64,000 nt of DNA from positions 1,470,001-1,534,000 of the forward strand of contig NZ_JBBYXJ010000001.1 of the NCBI RefSeq assembly GCF_039655775.1, given 5' to 3'. This stretch comes from Iodidimonas sp. SYSU 1G8 (GTDB lineage: Bacteria; Pseudomonadota; Alphaproteobacteria; SMXS01). The stretch's first letter is position 1; every line of letters begins with the position of its first letter. Under the pieces are notes generated by a model that did not search any database, was not told the DNA's origin, and saw nothing but the letters and a program-made list of their open reading frames with translations. The position numbers were made by a program, and so were the translations under genes. Positions 27,435 through 36,222 of this stretch are shown in pieces.

Positions 27435-28181
27435 TCAGTTGGCGTTGATCGCGCCTGCCGGATCGCCGCCATCGACCGCCACATTGAATGGTGCGTCATG
27501 ACGCTGTTCCAGCGGCCGCGGAGCGGACGGGCCACTCGCTGGCGTGAACGCCCGCTCGATCTGAACCGCCTGCAGCGGCATCGGCGAGGGCCGGTTATTG
27601 ACGGCGAAGGAGATCATGGCCGGCAGAGCCACGTTCTCGAGCGTATGATCGTTGTCCAGGACCAGGGCGGCGCTCTCGGGCGCTTCGCCGGACGGGCCTG
27701 GGCCGTCGCCCCGGTCGCTGCTCGCGGCCAAGTATGGCGTTGCGCCGGCCACCAGGGCGGCTGGATCCGGAGACGCGGCGCCGGCCACCAGCCCGCCGTC
27801 CCGCGCCACATCCGCGACACCAGTTTCTAGCACGGCGACCGCGCTCGCTTCCACCCGCGCCAAAGCGCCGGCAGCGGTATATTTCTCCGCCGGACCGAGC
27901 CCATCGCGGCCAGAGGCAATGGCAAAGACGTCGGCCATGATCATGGCGAGGCCGAGGACGTGGTCGGCCTGCTCGCCGTCGACCGCCGTGAACAGTCCGG
28001 ATGGGTCACCTGAGAACCCCGAAGCTGCTATGGCTTCCGCCCTCTCGTTCGATGCGGCCGCCTCAAGTGCCGGCGGCGCGGCGGGATCGGCAAGCGCACC
28101 GTGCGCACGTGCCGGGATCGCGCCGGCGCACAACGCCAGTGCCAGGACGCAAGCCGCCCCGTGAACCCGGACATGTCTCAT
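27435..28181 (-). CDS. Secreted Ala-rich protein of unknown function
   Basis: 248 residues with a clear Sec signal peptide (basic start, hydrophobic core, cleavage near ARA-H, residue 26). The mature part is rich in Ala, Gly, Asp and Pro and contains a middle helical-looking stretch (ADHVLGLAMIMADVFAIASG) and a late one (TLENVALPAMISFAVNN). It lacks the repeats of its neighbour and has no catalytic motif I recognise. GAGGGGGG eight bases before the ATG supports translation. It lies just after the terminator of giant repeat gene 2 on the same strand, so it could be a partner or simply the next gene. Confidence 0.68.
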   Translation of the reverse strand: MRHVRVHGAACVLALALCAGAIPARAHGALADPAAPPALEAAASNERAEAIAASGFSGDPSGLFTAVDGEQADHVLGLAMIMADVFAIASGRDGLGPAEKYTAAGALARVEASAVAVLETGVADVARDGGLVAGAASPDPAALVAGATPYLAASSDRGDGPGPSGEAPESAALVLDNDHTLENVALPAMISFAVNNRPSPMPLQAVQIERAFTPASGPSAPRPLEQRHDAPFNVAVDGGDPAGAINAN

Positions 28182-28294
28182 AAGCCCCCCTCGCCTGGCG
28201 TCATCTGGCGATGACGGTTACCTCCAGAGCCAGCCTAGCGACGAAGGGGCAGGAATTCCAGCATGTTACTGTTCAAAGGCCTGCGGCGACGGAC

Positions 28295-28325
28295 AAAAAA
28301 AGGGCCGGAACTTGCGTTCCGGCCC
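28295..28325 (-). terminator. Rho-independent terminator of giant repeat gene 2
   Basis: 10-bp inverted repeat GGGCCGGAAC / GTTCCGGCCC with a four-base loop (28312-28315), followed on the minus strand by seven T. Its stem matches the core of the terminator at 13461-13496. Confidence 0.9.
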
Positions 28326-28360
28326 CATAGTCAGGCCTCGCGACCTGTTGGATGAGAAAA

Positions 28361-31300
28361 CTAGTTGCCCGAGATAGAGCTGGTGGCGCTGTTGCCCACG
28401 GCGCTGGCGCCCACCACGTTGCCGCGCACCGTCAGCGAGCTGTTGCTGCTGGGACCGGAGATCAGGCCGCCGCCGAGGCCGATGCCCACGTTGACGCTGC
28501 TGATGTCGGCCGAGATGGTGGCGTCGCTGTTGGCCTGGAGGCTGGCGACCGACGCCGACGGATGCTGGAACGTTCCCGTATTCAGCACCAGGGCGCTGGT
28601 GGCGTCGTTGCCGCTGGCCGAAGCGAGAACCGTGTTGCCATTGACCTCGACGTTGCTGTCATTGACGCCGTTCGCGCCGCTCAGGTCGTCGGCGCCGATG
28701 TTGACCAGATCAATGCCGCCATTGATCACCGAGCCGTCGACGGACTGGGAGTTCAGCACCGAATAGTCGGATCCGGTGACCGAAATCTGCGACGCCGCCG
28801 CCAGATCGATGACGCTGCCCGCGCCGCTGCTTTCCTGCAGGGTGGCAGCCGCCGTCGTGGTCAGGGCGTTGAGCGCCGTATTGCCGCTGGCGTCGCCGGT
28901 CACGGTGTTGCCCGAGACGGTCAGAGAGCTGTTGTCCAGACCGCTGCCCGTGAGCGTGCCGATGATATCGACGTTGCTGGAGTCGGCCTCGATATCCATG
29001 TCCTCGTCGATGCCGATGCCCTGGATATTGGCCAGTTGCGCCGTCGCGTCGCTCGATGAGCCGGCCGTCAGGGCGATGCGGTTCGACGACAGGAAGCCGT
29101 CGGCCTCGGCGGCGACCATGTTGTTGTCGATCGAGAGGCTGTCGTTGACCATGTCCGAATTGATCGTCGCGCCGATCAGGACCGTATCCACTTCGGTGTC
29201 GATGTCGAGATCGCCGCCGTTACTGGCGCTGCCCAGCTGAATGTTGAGCAGGGTGTAATCCGCGTTCAGGGTGACGGGATCGTCCACCACGTCTCCAAGG
29301 GTCGCCGACGGCGTCGCGCCATTGCCCAGGATTTCGGCGCCGGCGGTGACCCGCAGCGTGTTGGTGGCGGTACCGGCGATCGCCTGGCCCATGACATCGT
29401 TTCCGTCAACGGTCACGGCGACACTGCCGGCGGCGCTGACGTCTTCAATTTCATTTTCCAGCGCGCCGATCTGAACATCGAGCACGTCCGTTTCGACCGT
29501 GTTGTCGTCGGAAACGAACTGCTGCGAAACCAGGATCGCGCTCGGGGTGTCGCCCACCTGTCCCACATTGGCCGAGGCCACGAGCGCCAGCGTGTTGGTC
29601 GCGCTGTTCTCGATCGCCTGGCCCAGGACAAGATTGTTGTCCACGCTCACCGAGCCCGATATGGCTTCGGTAACCGAGGCGTCGATGGTGACCGCTTCCA
29701 CAAATGCGTAGGTCTCGGTGTCCGCGTCGGAATCGGTCTCAATGGCGCCCTGCACGTTCACGAGGCCGAAATCCGTGATGAGCTGCACATCCGGGCCATT
29801 GCCCGTTTCCACGATGGTCGTCGGGCCCACGCCGGAGCCGCTGACGATATTGGTGCCGTTCGCGCCGAGCGTGTTCGTCGCACGATTGGCCGAGGACAGC
29901 GCGGCGATCGCATTGGTGTCGACGGCGAGGCTGGAGGCAGTCATGGTGACCCCGTCCTCGGCGTCGATATAGACGTCGACGCCGGTCAGTTCCGCGTTGA
30001 TCTGCGCATCGCTCTCCGTCCCGAGTTGAACGTTGGCCACGAAGCTCTGAGCGCCATTGGTCGTGAAATTCGTGGTCAGTGTATTAATGCCATCGTTGGC
30101 GCGCGCCTCGGAGACCAGCGCGTTGCCGCTGACCGACAACGCCGTGTCATCGATCGTATCGGCGTCGTAGATCTCGATAAACATGTCCGCATCGGTCACC
30201 GAGGAGCCGACCACATAGTCATTGATCTGCCGGGAACCAAGCGCGAAGCTGGTCTGATCGAGCGTGATGTCGCCACCAACGGTTCCGATGACCGATGCCG
30301 AAGGCGTGGAGCCGGTCGCGCCGTTGTCAAAGGTCGTGCCTGTCACGGTGAGCACGTTGCTGACATTGTTCGACCGAGCCAGCGCGCGGATGCTGTTTTC
30401 ATCCACGCTCATGCTGACGCCATCGACGACATCCTCGAGGCCAAGTGCCTCGATCGCGTTACGCAGCTCGAGTACCTCGGCGGAAATGCTGGCATTTGCG
30501 TCGATGCCGCTCTGGTTGGAGGCCAGGCTGGCGATCGGCCCATTCAAGGCGCCGCCGCCCACCTCGGCGTTGCTGAGGTCAAAGGTGCCGACGTTCAGAT
30601 TAATGCCGTTCGCCGCATCATTACCCGCGGCCAGGGCAAGCGTCGCGTTGCCTTCAACCTGGAAGTCGCTGTCGACGAGCGAGGTATCGATGCTCGCGTC
30701 GGCCTGGATGTAGATATCGGAGTCCTCCAGCAGGACATTGATGCCATTCATGGCGTCGATGAACTGATCATTCACCAACGTCACCTGGCCCCGCGCGGCC
30801 GTGTTATCGCCCAGCGCGACGCTCTCTTCGGTTCCGGACGTCGCGACCTCCGAGACGATCATCGTCTGAGCAGATAAGGTGATGGCGTTGCTGGCCATGT
30901 TGGCCCGGCCGCTCGCGGTGATGGTGTTGTCGTTGATCTGGGCGGAAACGTCCGACATGGCCTGCGTCCCGGCCTCAAGATGAATCTCGATGTCGTTGTC
31001 GTCCACGTCGACGTCGATGCCGGCGGACAGGTTATCATTGTCCTCGTCGGCGATGGTCTGCACGTTGGTCAGCGCCATCGACGCGTCGAGAGTCGTCGCG
31101 GCCACGCCAATCCGCGAGGTTGACTGATTGAGCGTCGCGCTGGTCAGGGAAGCATTATCGTTGGTCGTCGCCTGGATGTCGGTGATCACCGAGTCGGCCG
31201 TGTCGCCGCCAAGCTCGACATACACGAAATCGCCGGGCGTGTTGGACGCCGTGACAACCGCGTCTTCGAGATCCTCGACCGACTGATCATTTACCAGCAT

Positions 31301-33496
31301 GAAATCAGCCGTGCTGTTGGTGATGCTGACGGTATCGGAGGTCCGGTTGACGGTCGTGAGCGGGCTCATCGACGGGACTGTGCTGCCGTCGACGGTCACG
31401 CCGGTCACGCTGATGGCGTTGGTGCTGGAATCCGCCAGATTGCCCCACACGCGCGCGGAAACACTGTTGTTATCGACGTTGATGGCGCTGTTGTTCAGCG
31501 TCTCGGGGTTGACCTCGACCTCGACCAGGCCATCGCCGTCGATATCCTCGACCGATGCCGTGAGCTGGGTGAGATTGAGCACCGACTGATCGTTGATCAC
31601 GCCGATGGTGCCCGCGAAATTGGTGGCGTCCACGGAGATGCTGGCTTCGGTCGACAGATTGCCGATGGCCAGGGCGCCCAGATCGTTCGAAGAGACGCTC
31701 AGGCTGGAGTCGACAAGTTCCGAGCCCGCGAGTCCGCCCGTCTCGATCACATTGACATTAACGGTCGTCTGAAGAGATGCCTGTGCCGACGCGACACCGA
31801 TCGTGTCCTGCCCATCGACCAGCTGCGCATTATAGACGCTGAAGTCGGCGGCGACCGAACTGTTGCCGGCGCTCCGGTCGCTGGCGATACCCGTTACCCC
31901 GCCAGGGCCCGTGATCGTGCCGCCCGTCAGGTCGAGCGCGCTGGACTGGCTGTTCGCCATGGCGTCCGCCGAGAAGCTGTTGCCGTCGACCGTGATGGCG
32001 CTCGAGATAACCTCGCCAGCGGCGGCGCCGAGCGTATCGATGTCGCCGGCGACATCCACCGTCAGGTAACCGAAGCCAAAAGCGACCTGCAGGGCGCTGT
32101 CCAGCTGTACCGTGTTGATGCCGACAAAGGCCTCGAACGTGGCCGAGTCGCCCACATCAATCGCGTTGATCGCGTTGTTGCCCGTGGCGCTGGTCGCGAT
32201 ACCGTTGCCGTTCGCCGCGATGGTGGAGCCATAGACGTCTTCGGTGAGGACGTTGAGCATGCTCTGCCCATCATCGTCGTCGCCCGTCGCCGCGCCGGCC
32301 ACCACCGTGCTCGTTTGCAGGTTCTGCACGAACAGATCCGCGTTGATGATGCTGACGCCACCGCCGGCGCCATTGACCTGACCACCGGTGGCCGCCGTGC
32401 CGGCGATGCTGATGTCATCGGCCAGCCGCACGGTGTTGCGCGACGTGTTGGCCGTCGTCGCGGCAAGAATATCGTTGCCCTCGAAAGCGACGGAGCTGCC
32501 ATCCAGATCGGCGATGGTCGTCAGATTGGCGGAGTCGCCCACCTCGATGACCACGGTTTCGATGGCGGGATCGGCTGTCGCCGGGTCGTCGCCGACGATG
32601 GCGCCGAAGCCGGCCGCGCCCGAGGCGGTCTGGAAATTGGCGGCGCCGGCCGAACCGTTGAAGGTGACGATGGCGCTCTGGATGTCGACCAGATTGGTCG
32701 ACTGGTTGCCGGTGAAGATGGCGCTGGCCAAATTGTCGGACACCGAAAGCGGAATGCCCTCTATCGCGGCTTCCGTATCGACGATGGCGAGCGCGCCGAT
32801 GCGCGACGACGTGACGAGCGCACTCGCCGTATCCAGGTCAATGGTGAGCTGCATCGTCGCCGCGAGCACCGTCGCGCCGCTTTCCATCCCGGCGGCCGTC
32901 GCCGTCGACGCGCCGAGCTCGGTGCTGCTGAGCGCCGGATTGAGAGCGCCGATGACCTGCGTGGTCGCCAGATTGGCGGTCGAGTCGGCGCGGATCGTGT
33001 TCTCATCGACGACGATGCTGCTGCCCGCCCCGAGGTCTTCGACGAATGCCCGGGTTGACGAAGCCGAAACGGTGGACTCAACGGTGCCAGTGGTCGTGAC
33101 CAGATTGCCCTGCAAGGTCGCCGCCGTCGCCGCGCTCGTCAGGCCCGCGCCCGTCGCGGTGATCAGGTCGACCGACGCAATGCTCGTGTTGCCGATCGCC
33201 TCGGCATAGGTTTCGTTCAGATCGACGGTCACGCTGTCGGTGCCGCCGCCAAAATCCTGCGGGCCGGCGATTACCGGGATGCCTTTAAGGACACCGTCGG
33301 TCGTCGCCTGCAACAACACGTTCACGTCGAACTGGGATACGGCGACCACGCTGGCGCTGGCCGGTGCGGCGTTCAGCTCCGGCAGCGGCAAAGCCGTGAG
33401 ATCGAACAGGACGTTGTCGGCCTTGGCGCCGGATACCGCGGCGGCGGTCGTCAATGCAACGGCGCTCACCGTCGCAAGAATGCGATTGAACTTCAT
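28361..33496 (-). CDS. Giant secreted beta-repeat protein 2 (1711 residues)
   Basis: Paralogue of the 13523-18565 product, aligned along its whole length. It has a Sec signal peptide (MKFNRILATVSAVALT..., cleavage near AKA-D) and 17-18 repeats with the same hxNxQ and GN-x-A-x-N marks. Shared blocks are easy to see: RVWGNLAD, LVNDQSVEDLE, TLQESSGAGSVID, LNTGTFQHPSA and NSSLTVRGN. I find no cysteine, and no lysine after about residue 70; the chain is strongly acidic. No outer-membrane barrel or anchor is visible, and it ends ATSSISGN. Probably extracellular. GAAGGGGG precedes the ATG. SulP and XRE genes lie upstream on the same strand. Confidence 0.9.
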   Translation of the reverse strand: MKFNRILATVSAVALTTAAAVSGAKADNVLFDLTALPLPELNAAPASASVVAVSQFDVNVLLQATTDGVLKGIPVIAGPQDFGGGTDSVTVDLNETYAEAIGNTSIASVDLITATGAGLTSAATAATLQGNLVTTTGTVESTVSASSTRAFVEDLGAGSSIVVDENTIRADSTANLATTQVIGALNPALSSTELGASTATAAGMESGATVLAATMQLTIDLDTASALVTSSRIGALAIVDTEAAIEGIPLSVSDNLASAIFTGNQSTNLVDIQSAIVTFNGSAGAANFQTASGAAGFGAIVGDDPATADPAIETVVIEVGDSANLTTIADLDGSSVAFEGNDILAATTANTSRNTVRLADDISIAGTAATGGQVNGAGGGVSIINADLFVQNLQTSTVVAGAATGDDDDGQSMLNVLTEDVYGSTIAANGNGIATSATGNNAINAIDVGDSATFEAFVGINTVQLDSALQVAFGFGYLTVDVAGDIDTLGAAAGEVISSAITVDGNSFSADAMANSQSSALDLTGGTITGPGGVTGIASDRSAGNSSVAADFSVYNAQLVDGQDTIGVASAQASLQTTVNVNVIETGGLAGSELVDSSLSVSSNDLGALAIGNLSTEASISVDATNFAGTIGVINDQSVLNLTQLTASVEDIDGDGLVEVEVNPETLNNSAINVDNNSVSARVWGNLADSSTNAISVTGVTVDGSTVPSMSPLTTVNRTSDTVSITNSTADFMLVNDQSVEDLEDAVVTASNTPGDFVYVELGGDTADSVITDIQATTNDNASLTSATLNQSTSRIGVAATTLDASMALTNVQTIADEDNDNLSAGIDVDVDDNDIEIHLEAGTQAMSDVSAQINDNTITASGRANMASNAITLSAQTMIVSEVATSGTEESVALGDNTAARGQVTLVNDQFIDAMNGINVLLEDSDIYIQADASIDTSLVDSDFQVEGNATLALAAGNDAANGINLNVGTFDLSNAEVGGGALNGPIASLASNQSGIDANASISAEVLELRNAIEALGLEDVVDGVSMSVDENSIRALARSNNVSNVLTVTGTTFDNGATGSTPSASVIGTVGGDITLDQTSFALGSRQINDYVVGSSVTDADMFIEIYDADTIDDTALSVSGNALVSEARANDGINTLTTNFTTNGAQSFVANVQLGTESDAQINAELTGVDVYIDAEDGVTMTASSLAVDTNAIAALSSANRATNTLGANGTNIVSGSGVGPTTIVETGNGPDVQLITDFGLVNVQGAIETDSDADTETYAFVEAVTIDASVTEAISGSVSVDNNLVLGQAIENSATNTLALVASANVGQVGDTPSAILVSQQFVSDDNTVETDVLDVQIGALENEIEDVSAAGSVAVTVDGNDVMGQAIAGTATNTLRVTAGAEILGNGATPSATLGDVVDDPVTLNADYTLLNIQLGSASNGGDLDIDTEVDTVLIGATINSDMVNDSLSIDNNMVAAEADGFLSSNRIALTAGSSSDATAQLANIQGIGIDEDMDIEADSSNVDIIGTLTGSGLDNSSLTVSGNTVTGDASGNTALNALTTTAAATLQESSGAGSVIDLAAASQISVTGSDYSVLNSQSVDGSVINGGIDLVNIGADDLSGANGVNDSNVEVNGNTVLASASGNDATSALVLNTGTFQHPSASVASLQANSDATISADISSVNVGIGLGGGLISGPSSNSSLTVRGNVVGASAVGNSATSSISGN

Positions 33497-33616
33497 GGTA
33501 GCCCCCTTCTATGCCCAATGGACGGATGGCGCCCTCACGCCACCAGCCCCACTCGGATAACTCCTCGTCTAAAAGAAGCGTACCGTATTAAACTCCCGTG
33601 TGCCACTCCGCGAACG

Positions 33617-33628
33617 TAACGATCGTTA
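33617..33628. promoter_or_regulatory. 12-bp palindrome upstream of giant repeat gene 2
   Basis: TAACGATCGTTA lies 121 bases before the start of repeat gene 2 and just after the SulP stop codon. It may be an operator. It differs from the palindrome in front of repeat gene 1. Confidence 0.3.
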
Positions 33629-33633
33629 AAAAT

Positions 33634-35364
33634 TCACAGTCCGGTGCCAGATCGTTCACTCGGATCACGCGTGAGGCGCGTGGCGAGAGCGATCGCTTCT
33701 ACGTAATCGGGGGCTCGATACAGGTTGCTCCCGGTCACGCCCATCCGCTCCAGCACGTCGCGGGGCTGGGGCTGCAGGCCGGATAGGATCAGAGCGGCGC
33801 CGTTGCGTCGACACTGCTCCGCGAACGCCTTGAGCCGTCCCGCGCCGGTGGAGTCGACCATCGGCACATCCCTCATGCGCAGGATGATCGCCCGCGGCGT
33901 CGTGCCGATCCGTTCGATGACGTCCGAAAAGCGCCCGGCCACTCCGAAGAACAGCGGACCCCGCAGCTGGAAAACCTCCACGCCGGCCGGCAGATCGGCA
34001 CGCTGGTCGGGCGTAATGGCACCGGGCGCGAAATCATCCTCGTCCTGCTCGATGACCGCGGCGCCGGCGGGACCGATCGCCGCTACCTCGCTCATCCGGT
34101 GCATGAACAGGATGGAGGCCAGCACCACGCCCACTTCGATGGCGACGGTCAGATCCACGGCAATGGTCAATGCGAACGTCACCAGCAGCACGATCCTGTC
34201 GCCCCAGGGCGCTGACATGAGCGCCCGGAAACGATGCACCTCGCTCATGTTCCAGGCGACGATCACCAGCACGGCGGCAAGGCTGGCCAGGGGCACGAAC
34301 GACGCCAGAGGCGCGAGAACGAGCATGAACAGCAGCAGAAACACCGCATGAAGCATGCCCGCCACGGGCGTGCGCGCGCCGCTGCGCACGTTGGTGGCGG
34401 TACGGGCCAACGCGCCCGTGGCCGGCAAGCCGCCAAACGCGGCAGAGGCGCAATTGGCGACGCCCTGCGCCACCAGTTCGCAATTGGAGCGATGCCGGTA
34501 GCCGGTCATGCCATCGGCGACAACGGCGGAAAGCAGACTCTCCACGCCCGCCAGAAACGCGATGGTGAAGGCGCTGGGCAGCAACGCACCCATCTCCTGC
34601 CATGTGACCGACGGCAGCGACGGCACGGGCAGATGATCGGGAATGCCACCGAACCGTGAGCCGATCGTGTCGACCGGCAGCGCCAGCAAAGACACCGCGA
34701 ACGCCGATAGCGCGACGGCGATCAGGAAGCCGGGTAGTTTGGGCCGCCAGCGCCTGAGACCGAGAATGACGACCAGCGCACCCGCGGCAATGGCGGTACT
34801 GGCGATATCGATGGTGTCCCGCGCGTTCCAGAACGCCTGCCACTTGGCAAAGAAGTCTGCCGGGACACTGTCCATGGACAAGCCGAGCAGATCCCTGATC
34901 TGGCTGGAAAAGATGATGACGGCGATACCCGCCGTGAAACCGGTGATCACCGGTTCGGGGATGTACTTGATCCAGGTGCCGAAGCGCGCGAGTCCGGCCA
35001 CGATCAGCATGGCGCCCGCCATCAGGGTGGCGACCACCAGTCCATCATAGCCGTGCTCGGCGATGACATTGAAGACGACCACCACGAATGCCCCGGTCGG
35101 CCCACCGATCTGGACCCGACTGCCGCCCAGCGCGGAGATCAGGAACCCGGCGACGACCGCCGTGATCAGCCCCTTGTCAGGCGTGGTGCCGGAAGCAATG
35201 GCCAGCGCCATGGCGAGGGGCAGGGCGACGATGGCCACGGTGAGGCCGGCGACGGCGTCATGACGCAGATCGTCCCAGCCATAGCCGCGCCGCAGCAGGC
35301 TGTAGAGCTTGGGTATGTAAAGGTGCCATGTCCGCTGTGACCTGTCCTCGTCGGTGCGGTTCAT
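33634..35364 (-). CDS. SulP-family inorganic anion transporter with STAS domain
   Basis: 576 residues. The membrane part (about 25-430) starts YSLLRRGYGWDDLRHDAVAGLTVAIVALPLAMALAIASG, the normal SLC26/SulP entry. It continues through GPTGAFVVVV and the ELVAQGVANCASAAFGGLPATGALARTATNVRSGARTP signature. The cytoplasmic STAS domain (about 470-560) contains GPLFFGVAGRF and the conserved MVDSTGAGRL motif. Substrates in the family range from sulfate to bicarbonate, so none is assigned. It lies 13 bases after the XRE regulator gene, and the two are almost certainly one transcript. Confidence 0.9.
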   Translation of the reverse strand: MNRTDEDRSQRTWHLYIPKLYSLLRRGYGWDDLRHDAVAGLTVAIVALPLAMALAIASGTTPDKGLITAVVAGFLISALGGSRVQIGGPTGAFVVVVFNVIAEHGYDGLVVATLMAGAMLIVAGLARFGTWIKYIPEPVITGFTAGIAVIIFSSQIRDLLGLSMDSVPADFFAKWQAFWNARDTIDIASTAIAAGALVVILGLRRWRPKLPGFLIAVALSAFAVSLLALPVDTIGSRFGGIPDHLPVPSLPSVTWQEMGALLPSAFTIAFLAGVESLLSAVVADGMTGYRHRSNCELVAQGVANCASAAFGGLPATGALARTATNVRSGARTPVAGMLHAVFLLLFMLVLAPLASFVPLASLAAVLVIVAWNMSEVHRFRALMSAPWGDRIVLLVTFALTIAVDLTVAIEVGVVLASILFMHRMSEVAAIGPAGAAVIEQDEDDFAPGAITPDQRADLPAGVEVFQLRGPLFFGVAGRFSDVIERIGTTPRAIILRMRDVPMVDSTGAGRLKAFAEQCRRNGAALILSGLQPQPRDVLERMGVTGSNLYRAPDYVEAIALATRLTRDPSERSGTGL

Positions 35365-35377
35365 GACGGTGCGCCCT

Positions 35378-35638
35378 CTAACGGCCTTCGGGAAACTTCA
35401 GGCGAACACCCCTGCCCGTCGAACGGCTTTCGGCATGTTCGCCGATCAGTTCGACACCGGCGGCATCCAGCGCGGCGACGACTTTGGTCAACGTGTCGAC
35501 CACGCCCCTGACGTGTTCGGTCTTGCTGGCTTCCATCCGCTGGATGGTCGGCAGGGAAACGCCCGACAGTTCCGCGAGACGCCGCTGATCGATCCCCAGC
35601 AACGCCCGGGCAGCACGCATCTGCGACGACGTGATCAA
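35378..35638 (-). CDS. XRE-family helix-turn-helix regulator
   Basis: 86 residues. Residues about 4-55 form a HTH_3 domain (QMRAARALLGIDQRRLAELSGVS, then LPTIQRMEAS). The remaining 30 residues (AALDAAGVELIGE...) match the small XRE proteins often found beside SulP genes. It probably binds its own promoter and controls the downstream transporter. It precedes sulP by 13 bases. Direct ATACAT repeats about 50 bases upstream are a candidate operator. Confidence 0.9.
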   Translation of the reverse strand: MITSSQMRAARALLGIDQRRLAELSGVSLPTIQRMEASKTEHVRGVVDTLTKVVAALDAAGVELIGEHAESRSTGRGVRLKFPEGR

Positions 35639-35688
35639 ACAGAACCCTCCACGGCTGGAACAGCATTAGTCATGTCTGTTGCCTTCTT

Positions 35689-35705
35689 ATACATGTTTAA
35701 TACAT
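35689..35705. promoter_or_regulatory. Direct ATACAT repeats upstream of the XRE regulator gene
   Basis: ATACAT at 35689-35694 and again at 35700-35705, spaced 11 bp (one helical turn), inside a local AT-rich patch about 51-67 bases upstream of the regulator start. A plausible autoregulatory site. Confidence 0.35.
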
Positions 35706-35821
35706 CATCTTTGATATGCAGAAACCGACAACCCGCAATGCAGCTCTCAAGCGCAAACGAACGATGCGGGCCTGAACGCCCGGAATCGCTTTCCTCCGGG
35801 CGGACAAGTCCGCCCCGGCGA

Positions 35822-36148
35822 CTATTCGGTGTGTTGGCGGATTGGCGTCCTAACGGTGAATCCGTCCATCGCCTCCGTCACCTCGATCTGGCAGGCGAGC
35901 CGGCTTCCTGCCTGCCGGTCCACGGCATATTCGAGGAGCATGTCCTCGCTTTCATCGATGGGCTTGAGCAATGCCGCCCCGGCACCGTCGATATAGACAT
36001 GACAGGTCCCGCAGGCGCAGGAGCCGCCGCAATCACCGAGAATGCCGGGAACGCCGTTGCGTGAGGCGGCCTCCATCAGCGACCAGCCGACCGGGACCTC
36101 CGTCTCGTGCACGGTTCCATCATGTTCCACATAGCGGATGGTGGGCAT
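35822..36148 (-). CDS. 2Fe-2S ferredoxin (adrenodoxin/FdxB type)
   Basis: 108 residues. The cluster ligands are in GDCGGSCACGTC (C-x5-C-x2-C, about 40-48) with the last Cys in SRLACQIEV (about 84). This is the vertebrate-type ferredoxin pattern, with the usual DESEDMLLEYA stretch. It transfers single electrons in the cytoplasm, for instance to P450s or Rieske oxygenases; no partner is adjacent, although a Rieske oxygenase is encoded 8.5 kb away. GGGGAAAA precedes the ATG. The sequence is normal for the family. Confidence 0.93.
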   Translation of the reverse strand: MPTIRYVEHDGTVHETEVPVGWSLMEAASRNGVPGILGDCGGSCACGTCHVYIDGAGAALLKPIDESEDMLLEYAVDRQAGSRLACQIEVTEAMDGFTVRTPIRQHTE

Positions 36149-36222
36149 CGGTTTTCCCCGGACTGTTTCGTCCCGCAGACCATACTGTCTCCGTGCCGGG
36201 AAATCATGCGCGGCGCGCGGGC

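Noticed and set aside
27652-28164. 170-residue plus-strand frame opposite the secreted orphan
   Set aside because: No ribosome site or signal peptide; the minus-strand frame has both.
13523-33496. Giant repeat proteins as RTX, autotransporter or FhaB-type exoproteins
   Set aside because: No GGxGxDxUx nonapeptides, no C-terminal barrel, no TPS domain and no neighbouring TolC/HlyBD or TpsB genes.
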